Translations under genes and position numbers: made by a program
Notes under the pieces: generated by a model
Databases searched by the model: none
What the model was told of the DNA's origin: nothing
Seen by the model: only the letters and a program-made list of their open reading frames with translations
Shown: positions 53,171 through 62,407 of the stretch, piece by piece
Layout of the letters: every line of letters starts with the position of its first letter
How positions within the stretch are numbered: the stretch's first letter is position 1
Virus record (IMG/VR): IMGVR_UViG_3300032046_000019
Span: 1-64,000 of that record
Reading direction: 5' to 3' (one strand)
Length of the DNA: 64,000 nt
Origin: a virus

Positions 53171-54157
53171 CTAAAGCAGTTTTTTGTTTTTAACGATTCC
53201 TGCTAATAATTTTAAGCGGTCTATAGAAATATATGATTCTTTTACAGAATTGTCTTTTAATTTTTCTAAACTTGGAACTCCAACATATTTTATATCGGAA
53301 AATCCTTCTTCTGTAGAAGGTGCGGAATAGGATGCAAACATTCTATCATATGCTTGTGTTGGAATTGTTTTTGCTCCACCACTAGCTTTAATTTCTTCTT
53401 GTCTAACCAAGGCAACATCTTTAATTTTTTGAACTAATTCTGGAGTATAACCTTCTTCTGGAGCAAAAACTATAGCAATTTGATTATAAAAATCATTGAC
53501 TTTGTTTAAATTACTTGGATCTTCTCCAAGTATTTTTAAAATGTCTTTTCTATGATTGTTTCTTTCTTGAACACTCATATTAACCATATCAATTGCAAAG
53601 TTTTTTCTTGTTTCCTCTTTTTTTCCAACTACAGTATTTTTAACATTTGAAAGTTCTTCTGCTACTTTTTCATTTGCAAGTTCAATTTTCTCCCACATGA
53701 AAGGATTTATAAATTCTGGTTTAACACCAAAACGAATAATTACATCTTGTAAATTTTTTAATAAAAAAGGCTTGAGTTCGCCATATTTTTCACTCGCAGG
53801 AACACTTGTTGCTAAATTAGCAATTTTTTTCAAATAAGAATCTACTTGATTCTTTGAATTTAAATCACTATCGTATTCTGATAATGTTTTTGAATCTGGT
53901 GGAATTCCTGCTTGATCTTTTAGTTCATTAGGTGGACGAGCAAACATGTCGTCATATGTTCCAACCTTGGTTTCACTAGCAATTTTTTCTACCAATTCAT
54001 CACGATTAATAATTTCATAACCTTGCAAATTAGTTTTTATATATGTACTTTTACCTGTTGCTGGAGGCCCAATTAAAAAAACAAGATTAGCCTTTGAATT
54101 TTGAGAACCATCATCTTGCATTTCTTTAAGGATTTTTACTAAAGATAATTTTTTCAT
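53171..54157 (-). CDS. P-loop kinase-like protein with tag-like N-terminus, 328 aa
   Basis: It starts MKKLSLVKILKEMQDDG (tag-like, ending L-K-E), then VFLIGPPATGKSTYIK (Walker A, residues 30-38) and NRDELVEKI, as in zeta-toxin and polynucleotide-kinase-type phosphotransferases. The C-terminal 130 residues are helical. Substrate not predictable. Flanked by 21-base repeats with the lectin gene. Confidence 0.75.
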   Translation of the reverse strand: MKKLSLVKILKEMQDDGSQNSKANLVFLIGPPATGKSTYIKTNLQGYEIINRDELVEKIASETKVGTYDDMFARPPNELKDQAGIPPDSKTLSEYDSDLNSKNQVDSYLKKIANLATSVPASEKYGELKPFLLKNLQDVIIRFGVKPEFINPFMWEKIELANEKVAEELSNVKNTVVGKKEETRKNFAIDMVNMSVQERNNHRKDILKILGEDPSNLNKVNDFYNQIAIVFAPEEGYTPELVQKIKDVALVRQEEIKASGGAKTIPTQAYDRMFASYSAPSTEEGFSDIKYVGVPSLEKLKDNSVKESYISIDRLKLLAGIVKNKKLL

Positions 54158-54175
54158 AACTGTAAATATATCTTT

Positions 54176-54196
54176 AAAAATAAAACTAATAGATTA
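54176..54196. repeat. 21-base direct repeat, copy 2
   Basis: Identical to 52560-52580; here it lies in the leader upstream of the kinase-like gene. Confidence 0.8.
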
Positions 54197-54208
54197 TTTG
54201 CTGGAAAC

Positions 54209-54236
54209 AAAAAAAGATTGTGTAAAATACACAATC
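54209..54236 (-). terminator. Rho-independent terminator
   Basis: On the minus strand GATTGTGTA / TACACAATC with a 3-base loop and T7 after it, 36 bases past the stop of the 54273-54686 gene. Confidence 0.9.
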
Positions 54237-54272
54237 AATTCTTCATTTATATATTTTAGTTAATTAACCAAA

Positions 54273-54686
54273 TCAGACAACGTTTACTTTGTTTGTAGTA
54301 TGCCAGTAATAACCGATAGAGCTACTAACAGCCATGAAACCAATGGTTGCATGTGAGCCGGAATATGTAAGAGTCCAAGTTGAACCAGGTCTAATTCCGT
54401 TTGATGCTGTTACAAGAATTTGATCATTGCTTCCTGTTCCTGTCATTAAACAAAATTCTGTACCTAAAGTTGCAACCGCAATAACTGGCAAACTAGCTGT
54501 TATTCCTAGTGAACTTGTTGGACAAATAACAGTAAATTTGTTACTGCTTAATGTTACGTTTGTGTTGTTAAATGAATAATTTTGCACTGGATGTACGGTT
54601 TGTTTTAACGTTACTCCAAATGTTGAATCTCCTACAACTTCCTCTGAAATTACACCACGACTGTCAATTGTTGTTTTAATACCCAT
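54273..54686 (-). CDS. Beta-rich structural-like protein, 137 aa
   Basis: It starts MGIKTTIDSRGVISEEVVGD. Ser/Thr/Gly-rich strands with LVTASNGIRPGSTWTLTYSG, like a fibre or decoration protein, although it lies among replication genes. AGGAGAAA is upstream and a clear terminator follows, so it forms a single-gene unit. Confidence 0.65.
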   Translation of the reverse strand: MGIKTTIDSRGVISEEVVGDSTFGVTLKQTVHPVQNYSFNNTNVTLSSNKFTVICPTSSLGITASLPVIAVATLGTEFCLMTGTGSNDQILVTASNGIRPGSTWTLTYSGSHATIGFMAVSSSIGYYWHTTNKVNVV

Positions 54687-54748
54687 TTTATTTTTCTCCT
54701 GCCAATAAATATTATATTATTGACAAGAAAACATTTTAAATTTTTAAT

Positions 54749-57700
54749 TTAATTACATTTACTATTGCCGCAACTTGTGCAAGAGAGGCAGCCTTCCAAG
54801 TAAGCTAAATCTTCCGATCCACAAGAGTCACATTTCTTTTTAATTTTTGTGCCATCTTTAATGTATGTTTTAAGTACTCTAGAAATTGCCTTAGAAAAAG
54901 AAAACAAGTCACTATCTTTTTCTCCACCCTTAACAACTTGTTCTACCACAAACTGTACGGCTGTGCCATGTCTTAAAGCCAAAGATAAAGTTCTTGTAAA
55001 TGCGCTCTCAGTATCGTTCGCAAATACTTTTGCTAAATCTTTTACAATAATCTCGTTATCACCTTCACCAATTATAACATTATAGGTTCCGTTTTTCTTA
55101 ATAAATCCTTTTTTAGCAGATTTTGGAATAGAAATATGTTCTGAGCGTCCAGCGAAAATTTCATATGGTTTATCGTGATATAAACCAACAAACGCATTCC
55201 ACTTCTCACCTTTCACTGTAATTTGATAGATGTCACAAGGTAACATTTCAGGTCGTTTTGGAGCGTGTGTTTCAATAAAGTCTTCTGTTATTATTTGTTT
55301 TTGTTTTGTTTCCGCTATTAACACGCCATCACGACAACCATCACGATATATTGTTACTCCTTTGGTTCCTGATAACCAACCAGTCATGTATATATCTGAT
55401 ACTGTTTCTTTTGAAATATCTGATGGTAAATTTGTTGTATTGGAAATACTATGACATATCCACTTTTGAGCGGCAGCTTGAGCTTTTATCTTCATTCCCC
55501 AATCAATATCATTTGCTCTTGCCTTGTAATAAGGGCTATCTTCTATTGCTTCTTTGCCCGCAACTTGCATCCATTTTTTATATTGATGATGATACACTTT
55601 ATATTCTTGCCATTTTATTCCAGTGGCATCAATAAAATCAACTCTCGCTTCTTTATCATTAGAATTTATTTTTTTTCTTCTCTTGTAAATTACTTCAAAA
55701 GCAGGTTCTATTCCTGAGGTTGTCTGTGTGAGAATTGAAACCGAACCTGCGGGTGCTGTCGTGGTTAGAGCAATATTGCGTCTTCCGTATTTTTCCCAAT
55801 TTTTTCTAAGATTTTCATCAAGATTCATTATTCTATTTATAAAAACATGCTCTTTTTCAAGATTGTAATCATAAACAGGAAATGCACCACGTTCTTTTGC
55901 AAGATTTACAGTTTCTCTATAAGCATTTAATCCAAGTTGTTTATATATTTCTTCAATAACTTCAACAGATTTTTCTGTTCCATAATGAATATTAAGAGCA
56001 GCCATTGTATCTCCGATAGCTGTTACACCAAGACCAGTTCTTCTTCCGTTAATTGCTGCTTTTTTAATTTTTTTCCATAAATCTAATTCAACTTGTTTAA
56101 CTTCTTGTGGTTCAGGATCTATTTCAACTTTATTAATAATTTTATCAATACATTCAAGTTCGAGATCAATCATATCATCCATAAGACGTTGAGAAATTTT
56201 TGTAATTTTTGAAAAATTCTCATAATCAAATTCTGCACCAGATGTAAATTGATTTTTTACAAATGAAAGAGTATTGATTAATAATAAACGGCACGAATCA
56301 TATGGGCTAAGAACAATTTCACCACAATTGAATACATGGACTCCCATGTAGGATACATTATCAACAACTTTTGTAATAACAGAAACCATATGATTGTCAT
56401 CAGCCGTGATATTGTAAACGTCATGCAGTCCCTCAATCTCAACAACGGAAACTACTTTGTGATTGTAGTTTGTTCCTGCTTCTTGTACTTCTTTCCAATT
56501 TTGAAATCCATATTTTGTCTTGAGTCTATATGATAGATTCTCTTGTTTGCAAGCTTGCTCCCATTCTTTCATCAATGGTTTACGTTCAAGATCAAACTTT
56601 AGTTTTGAAAACATTTGAGCTTGCTTGATTTTTATCGAATCAAGCTTTACCTTGTAGGTTTCATTTAATGTCTTTGTTCTTGCTGTGTTGATATCTTTGT
56701 TGCTGTTAACGTATATCAAAGAACACGCCTGAGAGCAAAATGAAGCTTCTCTTTGTAGGTGATTGATTGAGAATTTTGAGTCACAGATCTCACAGATCTT
56801 TTCTACAAAGACCTGATTATCAACAATATTAGCCACATATCCTTGAGATAGCATATTTTGCAATGTCTTGACAACTCTTGGATCGGTATCAATGTGATCG
56901 TAACCAAATTCAATAGCACATAATTTTGCCAATTCTGTTGGATTGGCTGCAAGCGTTTTTCTAAAGTCAGTAAAACCACTAGGTAATTGATTCATAGAAG
57001 CAAATTGCTCCCATTCATTTAGACTAAAACGTCTACCAAGTGTCTTTGTTAGTTCTGTGGCTTTATTTTTAATCTCTTCATTTGTAACAGAATATGAATT
57101 ACCATTTGCAAAACCTTTACAATCATGTTCAGCGTGAAATTGTTGATGTTCTTTGAATGTCATTATTTCAAGATTATCTGGACTATTGTTAAGTCCGTTA
57201 TAATCCTTATGATGAACAACAAGTCCACCCGTATTTGCCCAACCAGACTTTTTCGCATTTTCATAAACAGCATTCCACTTTTTTGGATTGTTATATTGAG
57301 CAATCAAACGATGCTCATACACTCTATTTTTAGTCATATCTTTAGTGTTACAATGAACAAGATAATATGGTTTACTATCTTTTTTTATAGATTGTGCGTA
57401 CTTAGAAAATCGCGGCAAACTATCACCAGAAACTAAATCTTTAGCTTGTTTTCTTGTGCCATCTTTTAATAAAAACTCATGATTAGGAGTTACATCTAAG
57501 AACGACATATCATCTAATGTAACTCTTACGATTTTTTGATTATGTCCCGTTATTCTTGGATTTCTACCTGTTTTAATTTCTACCAAACCAGTAGATGGAT
57601 TCAAAGAATATACTGGAACATCTTTTCCTTCTTCTGATAATTGTTTAATTGAAACAGCATTTCTGCCATCTGCTACAGCAATCAAAGTTTCGCCAGAAAA

Positions 57701-58579
57701 ACATGGATTAGTGCTTACAGTTCCAAATCCTTGTTCTTTATAACACTCAGTAGGAGTTGTATTAATAATATTATCCCAAAAAAGCAATCCAGGCTCAGCA
57801 CTTATCCATGCTGAATCAATAATTTGATCCCAAATTTGTTTGGCATTTATTTCTTTTCTTATTTGAGGATTTACTTTATTATCAACTGGAAATCTTACTT
57901 CATAATTTTTATTATCTTTTACAGCATTCATAAACTCATCACTAAGACGAATAGAAATATTTGCACCAGTAACTTTTTTAAGATCTCTTTTAATATTAAT
58001 AAAGGTTTCTATTTCAGGATGGTGTATTGATATAGAGAGCATCAAAGCGCCACGACGACCCGACTGAGCACATTCAATCGTACTATTACTATATCTTTCC
58101 ATAAAAATAGCAATTCCATCTGTGGTTTTTGCTGCATTTTTAGTAATAAGACCCTTTGGTCTAATTGTGGATATATCAAACCCTACGCCGCCGCGACGTT
58201 TCATAATTTGAATTTGTTCTTGATCTGTTTTGAGAATGCCACCATATGAATCATAGGGGGATTCGATAACAAAACAATTTGATATAGAAACGGTTTGATA
58301 TGGATTTCCAATTCCAGACATTGGTGAACCTTGAGGAATAATATATTTAAAATCTTTCAAATAAGAATAAATTTCATCCTCCGACAAAGGATTTGGATAT
58401 TTTTGTTCTATTCTGGCAAATTCTTTAGCTAATCTTTTATGCATGTCATCTGGTGTTTTTTCCAAAATATCTCCTTCAGGAGATGTTAATGCATACTTCC
58501 CTAAAAACACTTGTGCTGCTAATTCATCTCCATTAAAATATTCAATTGAATCTTTAATTGCTTCTTCGTAAGTTGCCAT
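54749..58579 (-). CDS. nrdJ: Ribonucleotide reductase, class II (NrdJ-like), split by an intein
   Basis: 1276 aa, of which about 817 are enzyme. Enzyme signatures: SISNCFVIESPYDSYGG, IMKRRGGVGFDISTIRP, the broken TNP|CGEIVLSPYD active-site motif (Cys and Glu after the intein), TTTAPAGSVSIL, and a C-terminal zinc ribbon (CDSCGSEDLAYLEGCLSC). This matches AdoCbl-dependent reductases; no small subunit gene is seen. It makes dNTPs for phage DNA synthesis and needs cobalamin. The intein must be removed for activity, as it splits the N-P-C-G-E loop. Confidence 0.9.
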   Translation of the reverse strand: MATYEEAIKDSIEYFNGDELAAQVFLGKYALTSPEGDILEKTPDDMHKRLAKEFARIEQKYPNPLSEDEIYSYLKDFKYIIPQGSPMSGIGNPYQTVSISNCFVIESPYDSYGGILKTDQEQIQIMKRRGGVGFDISTIRPKGLITKNAAKTTDGIAIFMERYSNSTIECAQSGRRGALMLSISIHHPEIETFINIKRDLKKVTGANISIRLSDEFMNAVKDNKNYEVRFPVDNKVNPQIRKEINAKQIWDQIIDSAWISAEPGLLFWDNIINTTPTECYKEQGFGTVSTNPCFSGETLIAVADGRNAVSIKQLSEEGKDVPVYSLNPSTGLVEIKTGRNPRITGHNQKIVRVTLDDMSFLDVTPNHEFLLKDGTRKQAKDLVSGDSLPRFSKYAQSIKKDSKPYYLVHCNTKDMTKNRVYEHRLIAQYNNPKKWNAVYENAKKSGWANTGGLVVHHKDYNGLNNSPDNLEIMTFKEHQQFHAEHDCKGFANGNSYSVTNEEIKNKATELTKTLGRRFSLNEWEQFASMNQLPSGFTDFRKTLAANPTELAKLCAIEFGYDHIDTDPRVVKTLQNMLSQGYVANIVDNQVFVEKICEICDSKFSINHLQREASFCSQACSLIYVNSNKDINTARTKTLNETYKVKLDSIKIKQAQMFSKLKFDLERKPLMKEWEQACKQENLSYRLKTKYGFQNWKEVQEAGTNYNHKVVSVVEIEGLHDVYNITADDNHMVSVITKVVDNVSYMGVHVFNCGEIVLSPYDSCRLLLINTLSFVKNQFTSGAEFDYENFSKITKISQRLMDDMIDLELECIDKIINKVEIDPEPQEVKQVELDLWKKIKKAAINGRRTGLGVTAIGDTMAALNIHYGTEKSVEVIEEIYKQLGLNAYRETVNLAKERGAFPVYDYNLEKEHVFINRIMNLDENLRKNWEKYGRRNIALTTTAPAGSVSILTQTTSGIEPAFEVIYKRRKKINSNDKEARVDFIDATGIKWQEYKVYHHQYKKWMQVAGKEAIEDSPYYKARANDIDWGMKIKAQAAAQKWICHSISNTTNLPSDISKETVSDIYMTGWLSGTKGVTIYRDGCRDGVLIAETKQKQIITEDFIETHAPKRPEMLPCDIYQITVKGEKWNAFVGLYHDKPYEIFAGRSEHISIPKSAKKGFIKKNGTYNVIIGEGDNEIIVKDLAKVFANDTESAFTRTLSLALRHGTAVQFVVEQVVKGGEKDSDLFSFSKAISRVLKTYIKDGTKIKKKCDSCGSEDLAYLEGCLSCTSCGNSKCN
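56327..57703 (-). other. Intein with HNH domain in the ribonucleotide reductase gene
   Basis: Residues 293-751 (459 aa). It starts with Cys (CFSGETLIAV, block A), has a block-B region (LDVTPNHEFLLKDGT), an HNH endonuclease (LVVHHKDYNGLNNSPDNLEI) and ends HDVYNITADDNHMVSV...VHVFN before Cys752. The penultimate residue is Phe instead of the usual His. A Cys-based zinc cluster (CEICDSKF, CSQAC) lies in the insert. Spliced out to rejoin NP|CGE. Confidence 0.9.
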
Positions 58580-58747
58580 ATAATATTTTATACTCCTGTA
58601 AATTTTGTGTTGGTGATTGTTTAATTATTGTCTTTTTAAGAAAAATTTCTTATTAAAGAAACTATTTTTATACCTATAAAATAGACACTTTATAAGTTTG
58701 GAAATGCTATATATCTATCAAGTGTGAATTTATCAGAAACAATAAAA

Positions 58748-61228
58748 TCAAACTATTTTTTTCAAAGTTAATCCATTGGATTCTTCTTTGTTTTTTTGTA
58801 CTCTTATAAATGCTGCTCTTAATGATGATCTTTGTGTTTCTTTTTCACTATTGGTATCGTTGCTATCTACACCACGCATTTCTTCTTCGCTTAAAATTCT
58901 CAATTTTGATTTTGAAGTATCTAAGTGAGCTTTTAATACAATGCCATCTATTCCTGCTCTATTTTTTGCAATATAGAGTGTTGCGAATCCAGTTGACTTT
59001 TCTGTCTGTTTTCTAGATAAACCTAATATAAAATCACAAATATGAGCTTGACCATAAGATTCTGCCATGTTTGTAGTATCAATTAGTTCACTTGAGGCAC
59101 CCTCTCTATTACTTTGGGTAGCTGTCCAAACAGGAATATCTGCTTCCCCAGCAAATCCACGTAGTTCTTCGAAAATTTTCTTTAATTCAAATCTAGGAGC
59201 ATCATATTTTTCACTAGATCTCATAATACCGGCATAATCGATAACAATCATATCTGGTTTGAATCCAGTATTAGATAATCTTTCTATGTGATTTCTTAAC
59301 ATTTGAACAGTGCAAGTTCCGGTTGGATAATATTTTACAAATAGCTTTCCATAATTGTCTTTATTTGCTCTATAGTGTTCTTTTATTTCTTCCTTGTTTT
59401 CAAAACAATAAGTTGAAGAAATATCAACCAAGTGAGAATCTATACGAACACCAAGTGCTCTTTCATTTAACTCAAAGGTATAAAAAATAACATTTTTGCC
59501 TTGTTTTAAGCCTTGTGCGGCTAAGTGAACAAGTACATGTGATTTTCCACAATTTCTATTAACGTCCATATTTTGAGTTAGATATAAATTATCAGAATCT
59601 ACCGTAAATCCGTAAAAATTATCATTTTCTAATTCTTCTATTGAAAATTTACATACATTGTGTCTAGTATTACTTGTTGTGTTTATAGCTGCTTGTTTTC
59701 TTTCAAGTTTAGTTGGTATTGAATGTAAATCACCTGTTATAAAAAGTCTGTTATAAGTTGTGTTATATTTTTTGTCAAACTTTTTTCTTTCAGTCACTGC
59801 GAAACCTAAAGAACGAGATAAAAACGCTACATCATTAGCTAATTGAATAGATTTTGTACAGTATTCTACTGAATTTCTATTTTTCTTCAAAGACCCATCT
59901 GTATCAATTAGACCAGCAAGTAATTTAAGTCTATTGTCCTTTGAAGATATCTTGTATTCATGTGGAATAAATTTATCACCACTTAACTTGTTAATAAGCT
60001 TTAGGCTTCTAAGCGAATTTCTTAATACATTATTGTGTTTATAACTCGTTGTTCCATAAATACCAATTGCCTTGTTATCTTTTTTATAGTGATGTGAATA
60101 GTTCATACCAATAGAATTGAGATAGCGTTCATAAGTTTGTTTTATTTCAGAATCTGCTGTTGTTAGCTCAATTCTATTTTCTTTAATTGAGCCATCTCCA
60201 AGCAGTAATCCTAAAACATATGGTTCGATTAATAATTCTTTATAGAATTTTTCTTTAAATTCAATTCCATTAGCAGGTTGATACCAAAAATGTACGTGTT
60301 TAAACCACTTTGATGATTTCAAATAATCTTTAATAGTAATTTCTACATGTTTTTTTGTTACTGAACTTGTTAGAGCAAGAGTATGATTTTCATTATATAC
60401 TTGCTCGTAGCCCCAACGAGTTTTAACTTTATACATCTTTTCATTACCGCGAACCAAATTTAAAACATTACGAGGTCTACTGTCTGGTCCCATTATTTTG
60501 GCACCAACTTCAATATCTTCTACGTTTTTGAGTGTTCCATTGAACATTAATATTTTTGTTCCCTTTGCATGACAACCTGTAGGAGCCACAACTACTCCAA
60601 TTTCCCCGGCACCAAGTCCACCATTAAGAACATCTCTCTTGTCTAGCTCGGGAATGCCTGTAGCAATCGTTTTACGGTACGTTGTAGAGTAACGTGCCTC
60701 AATGTCTTCTTCATCTCCGATGGTCAATCCTGGAGTTATTGTGGAGCCTGCAACGAGGGCATCTTTAATAACATTTGTTACCTTGTCATAATTTTCTGTA
60801 ACAATAAGTTCAACGCAACTCTCTAGTGCATTTTGCAATGATTGTTTTTTGCAAAACTCTAGTGAGCGTTCTTTGACATATGCTAAGTCACCAGCATTTT
60901 CATTCTTAATGATTTTTTCTAAAAACAATTTAACTTGTTGTTTCAGTCCTGCGTCTTTAGAGTTTCCTAAGTCCTGAACTAAAATCCCAGTTAATAACTC
61001 AGTGGATGGGAATTCTTTATATTTTTTATGATAGGAAACATATTTGTCTGCAATTAATTTTAAATAATTGTACTCAAAAAACTCAACATTCAAAACTTCG
61101 GAAAATTGAGCAGACCAGTTGCGGTCATTGATCATTGCTTGAATTATTTTTTCTTGAAAAGATTTATCAAACGCAAAGTATTTTTTTGTGTTTTTGTTAT
61201 CGTTATTTGATTCAGATTCTTGAGTCAT
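58748..61228 (-). CDS. dnaB: DnaB-type replicative helicase, split by an intein
   Basis: 826 aa from ATG at 61228 with AAGGA upstream; about 485 aa are helicase. Residues 1-150 form the N-terminal domain. GEIGVVVAPTG|CGKSHVLVHLA is the Walker A, split by the intein after Gly. Then FYTFELNE, MIVIDYAGIM (Walker B), and PVWTATQSNREGA. It unwinds the duplex at the phage fork. Only an intact splicing reaction gives a working P-loop. Confidence 0.92.
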   Translation of the reverse strand: MTQESESNNDNKNTKKYFAFDKSFQEKIIQAMINDRNWSAQFSEVLNVEFFEYNYLKLIADKYVSYHKKYKEFPSTELLTGILVQDLGNSKDAGLKQQVKLFLEKIIKNENAGDLAYVKERSLEFCKKQSLQNALESCVELIVTENYDKVTNVIKDALVAGSTITPGLTIGDEEDIEARYSTTYRKTIATGIPELDKRDVLNGGLGAGEIGVVVAPTGCHAKGTKILMFNGTLKNVEDIEVGAKIMGPDSRPRNVLNLVRGNEKMYKVKTRWGYEQVYNENHTLALTSSVTKKHVEITIKDYLKSSKWFKHVHFWYQPANGIEFKEKFYKELLIEPYVLGLLLGDGSIKENRIELTTADSEIKQTYERYLNSIGMNYSHHYKKDNKAIGIYGTTSYKHNNVLRNSLRSLKLINKLSGDKFIPHEYKISSKDNRLKLLAGLIDTDGSLKKNRNSVEYCTKSIQLANDVAFLSRSLGFAVTERKKFDKKYNTTYNRLFITGDLHSIPTKLERKQAAINTTSNTRHNVCKFSIEELENDNFYGFTVDSDNLYLTQNMDVNRNCGKSHVLVHLAAQGLKQGKNVIFYTFELNERALGVRIDSHLVDISSTYCFENKEEIKEHYRANKDNYGKLFVKYYPTGTCTVQMLRNHIERLSNTGFKPDMIVIDYAGIMRSSEKYDAPRFELKKIFEELRGFAGEADIPVWTATQSNREGASSELIDTTNMAESYGQAHICDFILGLSRKQTEKSTGFATLYIAKNRAGIDGIVLKAHLDTSKSKLRILSEEEMRGVDSNDTNSEKETQRSSLRAAFIRVQKNKEESNGLTLKKIV
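59552..60574 (-). other. Intein with LAGLIDADG domain in the helicase gene
   Basis: 341 aa. It begins CHAKGTKILMFNGTLKNVED (block A); block B is YNENHTLALTSS; LAGLIDADG motifs are YVLGLLLGDGS and LLAGLIDTDGS; the end is GFTVDSDNLYLTQNMDVNRN before Cys. The last residue is Asn and the preceding one Arg rather than His. Insertion lies exactly in the helicase P-loop, a known DnaB intein site. Confidence 0.9.
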
Positions 61229-61251
61229 GCATATCCTTGTTGTTGTTTTAA

Positions 61252-61291
61252 AAGAAAAAAAAGTAGACAACGGAATTTACCCATTGCCTAC
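61252..61291 (-). terminator. Rho-independent terminator between the exonuclease and helicase genes
   Basis: On the minus strand GTAGGCAATGG / CCGTTGTCTAC (11 pairs with two G-U) around a 7-base loop, followed by a run of T. It ends the 61319-62335 transcript and overlaps the helicase leader. Confidence 0.9.
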
Positions 61292-61318
61292 AAAGTCTCA
61301 CCACTTACTATAGATAGT

Positions 61319-62335
61319 CTAGTTACAACATAAAGTCATTTTCATTGTTGAAGCTAGTTTATCGAAATCAATATCTGTTATTATTTGATTGGAAATTAAG
61401 CCTTTTATTAAGCCTAATTTGTCCATTTTCGGTTCAAAAGTATCGACAGCATATTCTATTTTTTGTATTTGACTTGTAGACATTGAATTTGAACTTAGAT
61501 ACATAAGTTTCCAATTTCTTTCTACGATCATTCTAGCATCAATGATGTCCTTATATACCTTGATCTTCGTTCCTTGTGTTACCATTTGTTCACAATATTC
61601 AATCAAGTCTCCAACACAATAATCAGTGGTTATCTCATTGAATCCTGGTATTCTTTTTGTTAGAGTTTTGAATCCTACTCCTCCTACTCCGTTAATGTTA
61701 TCTGACTCATCTCCTACAACAGATTTTGCCAGTGCAAAATTATTTGGAGAAATGTCAAACATTTCCAGAACTGCTTGTTCGTTTACTATAATTTTTTTTG
61801 TTGGCTCAAATATTTCAACTTGTTTATCATCTAGCAGTTGATAAAAATCTTTATCAGATGACACAATTATTTTTTTACCACTTGTGTTTTTAAATTTGTA
61901 TTTTGTAAGATATCCAATTACATCATCTCCTTCAACATCTTGAACATACAATTGACATACTGGAATGTGCTTTAATACATTTATTAAAATATTAAGTTGT
62001 TGTTCTTTGTTATCCGCATCTTTTTGTATCCACTTCCTATTATCTTCTTTTTTTATTTCTTTAAAAGTCTTTTTATCTTTTTCTCTATTAGCTTTATATC
62101 CTTCAAAAATTTTCTTTCTTCTTTGTGAACCGCCACCTGATTCCCAAGCTATGAAAACTTTTGATGGAATCATATCTCTGACCAAGGCATTTAAGGATCT
62201 AATAAATCCAACTACACCACCAACAGGTATTCCCTGTGCTGTTATTGTTTCATTAACCATGAAGTTTCTTATAAATAAATTCATGCCATCAATAATCATT
62301 ATTGGACGATGTTCTTGATTTTTAGTTTTTAACAT
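61319..62335 (-). CDS. 5'-3' exonuclease / flap endonuclease
   Basis: 338 aa. PIMIIDGMNLFIRNF (first Asp), KIFEGYKANREK (arch basic residues), VEGDDVIGYL (E-x-D-D), IVSSDKDFYQLL (D-x-D) and VVGDESDNINGVGGVGFKTL (helix-3-turn-helix) are the T4 RNase H / Pol I exo signature. It removes primers and flaps during lagging-strand synthesis. Confidence 0.92.
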   Translation of the reverse strand: MLKTKNQEHRPIMIIDGMNLFIRNFMVNETITAQGIPVGGVVGFIRSLNALVRDMIPSKVFIAWESGGGSQRRKKIFEGYKANREKDKKTFKEIKKEDNRKWIQKDADNKEQQLNILINVLKHIPVCQLYVQDVEGDDVIGYLTKYKFKNTSGKKIIVSSDKDFYQLLDDKQVEIFEPTKKIIVNEQAVLEMFDISPNNFALAKSVVGDESDNINGVGGVGFKTLTKRIPGFNEITTDYCVGDLIEYCEQMVTQGTKIKVYKDIIDARMIVERNWKLMYLSSNSMSTSQIQKIEYAVDTFEPKMDKLGLIKGLISNQIITDIDFDKLASTMKMTLCCN

Positions 62336-62407
62336 ATTCTTAGTTTACCAAATTATGTTTTAACAGTATACACGAAAAACAATTATCTTACGATATTTAA
62401 TGTCACT

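Noticed and set aside
58580-58747. Possible terminator or promoter in the gap between the helicase end and the reductase start
   Set aside because: Only a weak 6-bp AT hairpin (TTTCTT/AAGAAA) is visible, too weak to call.
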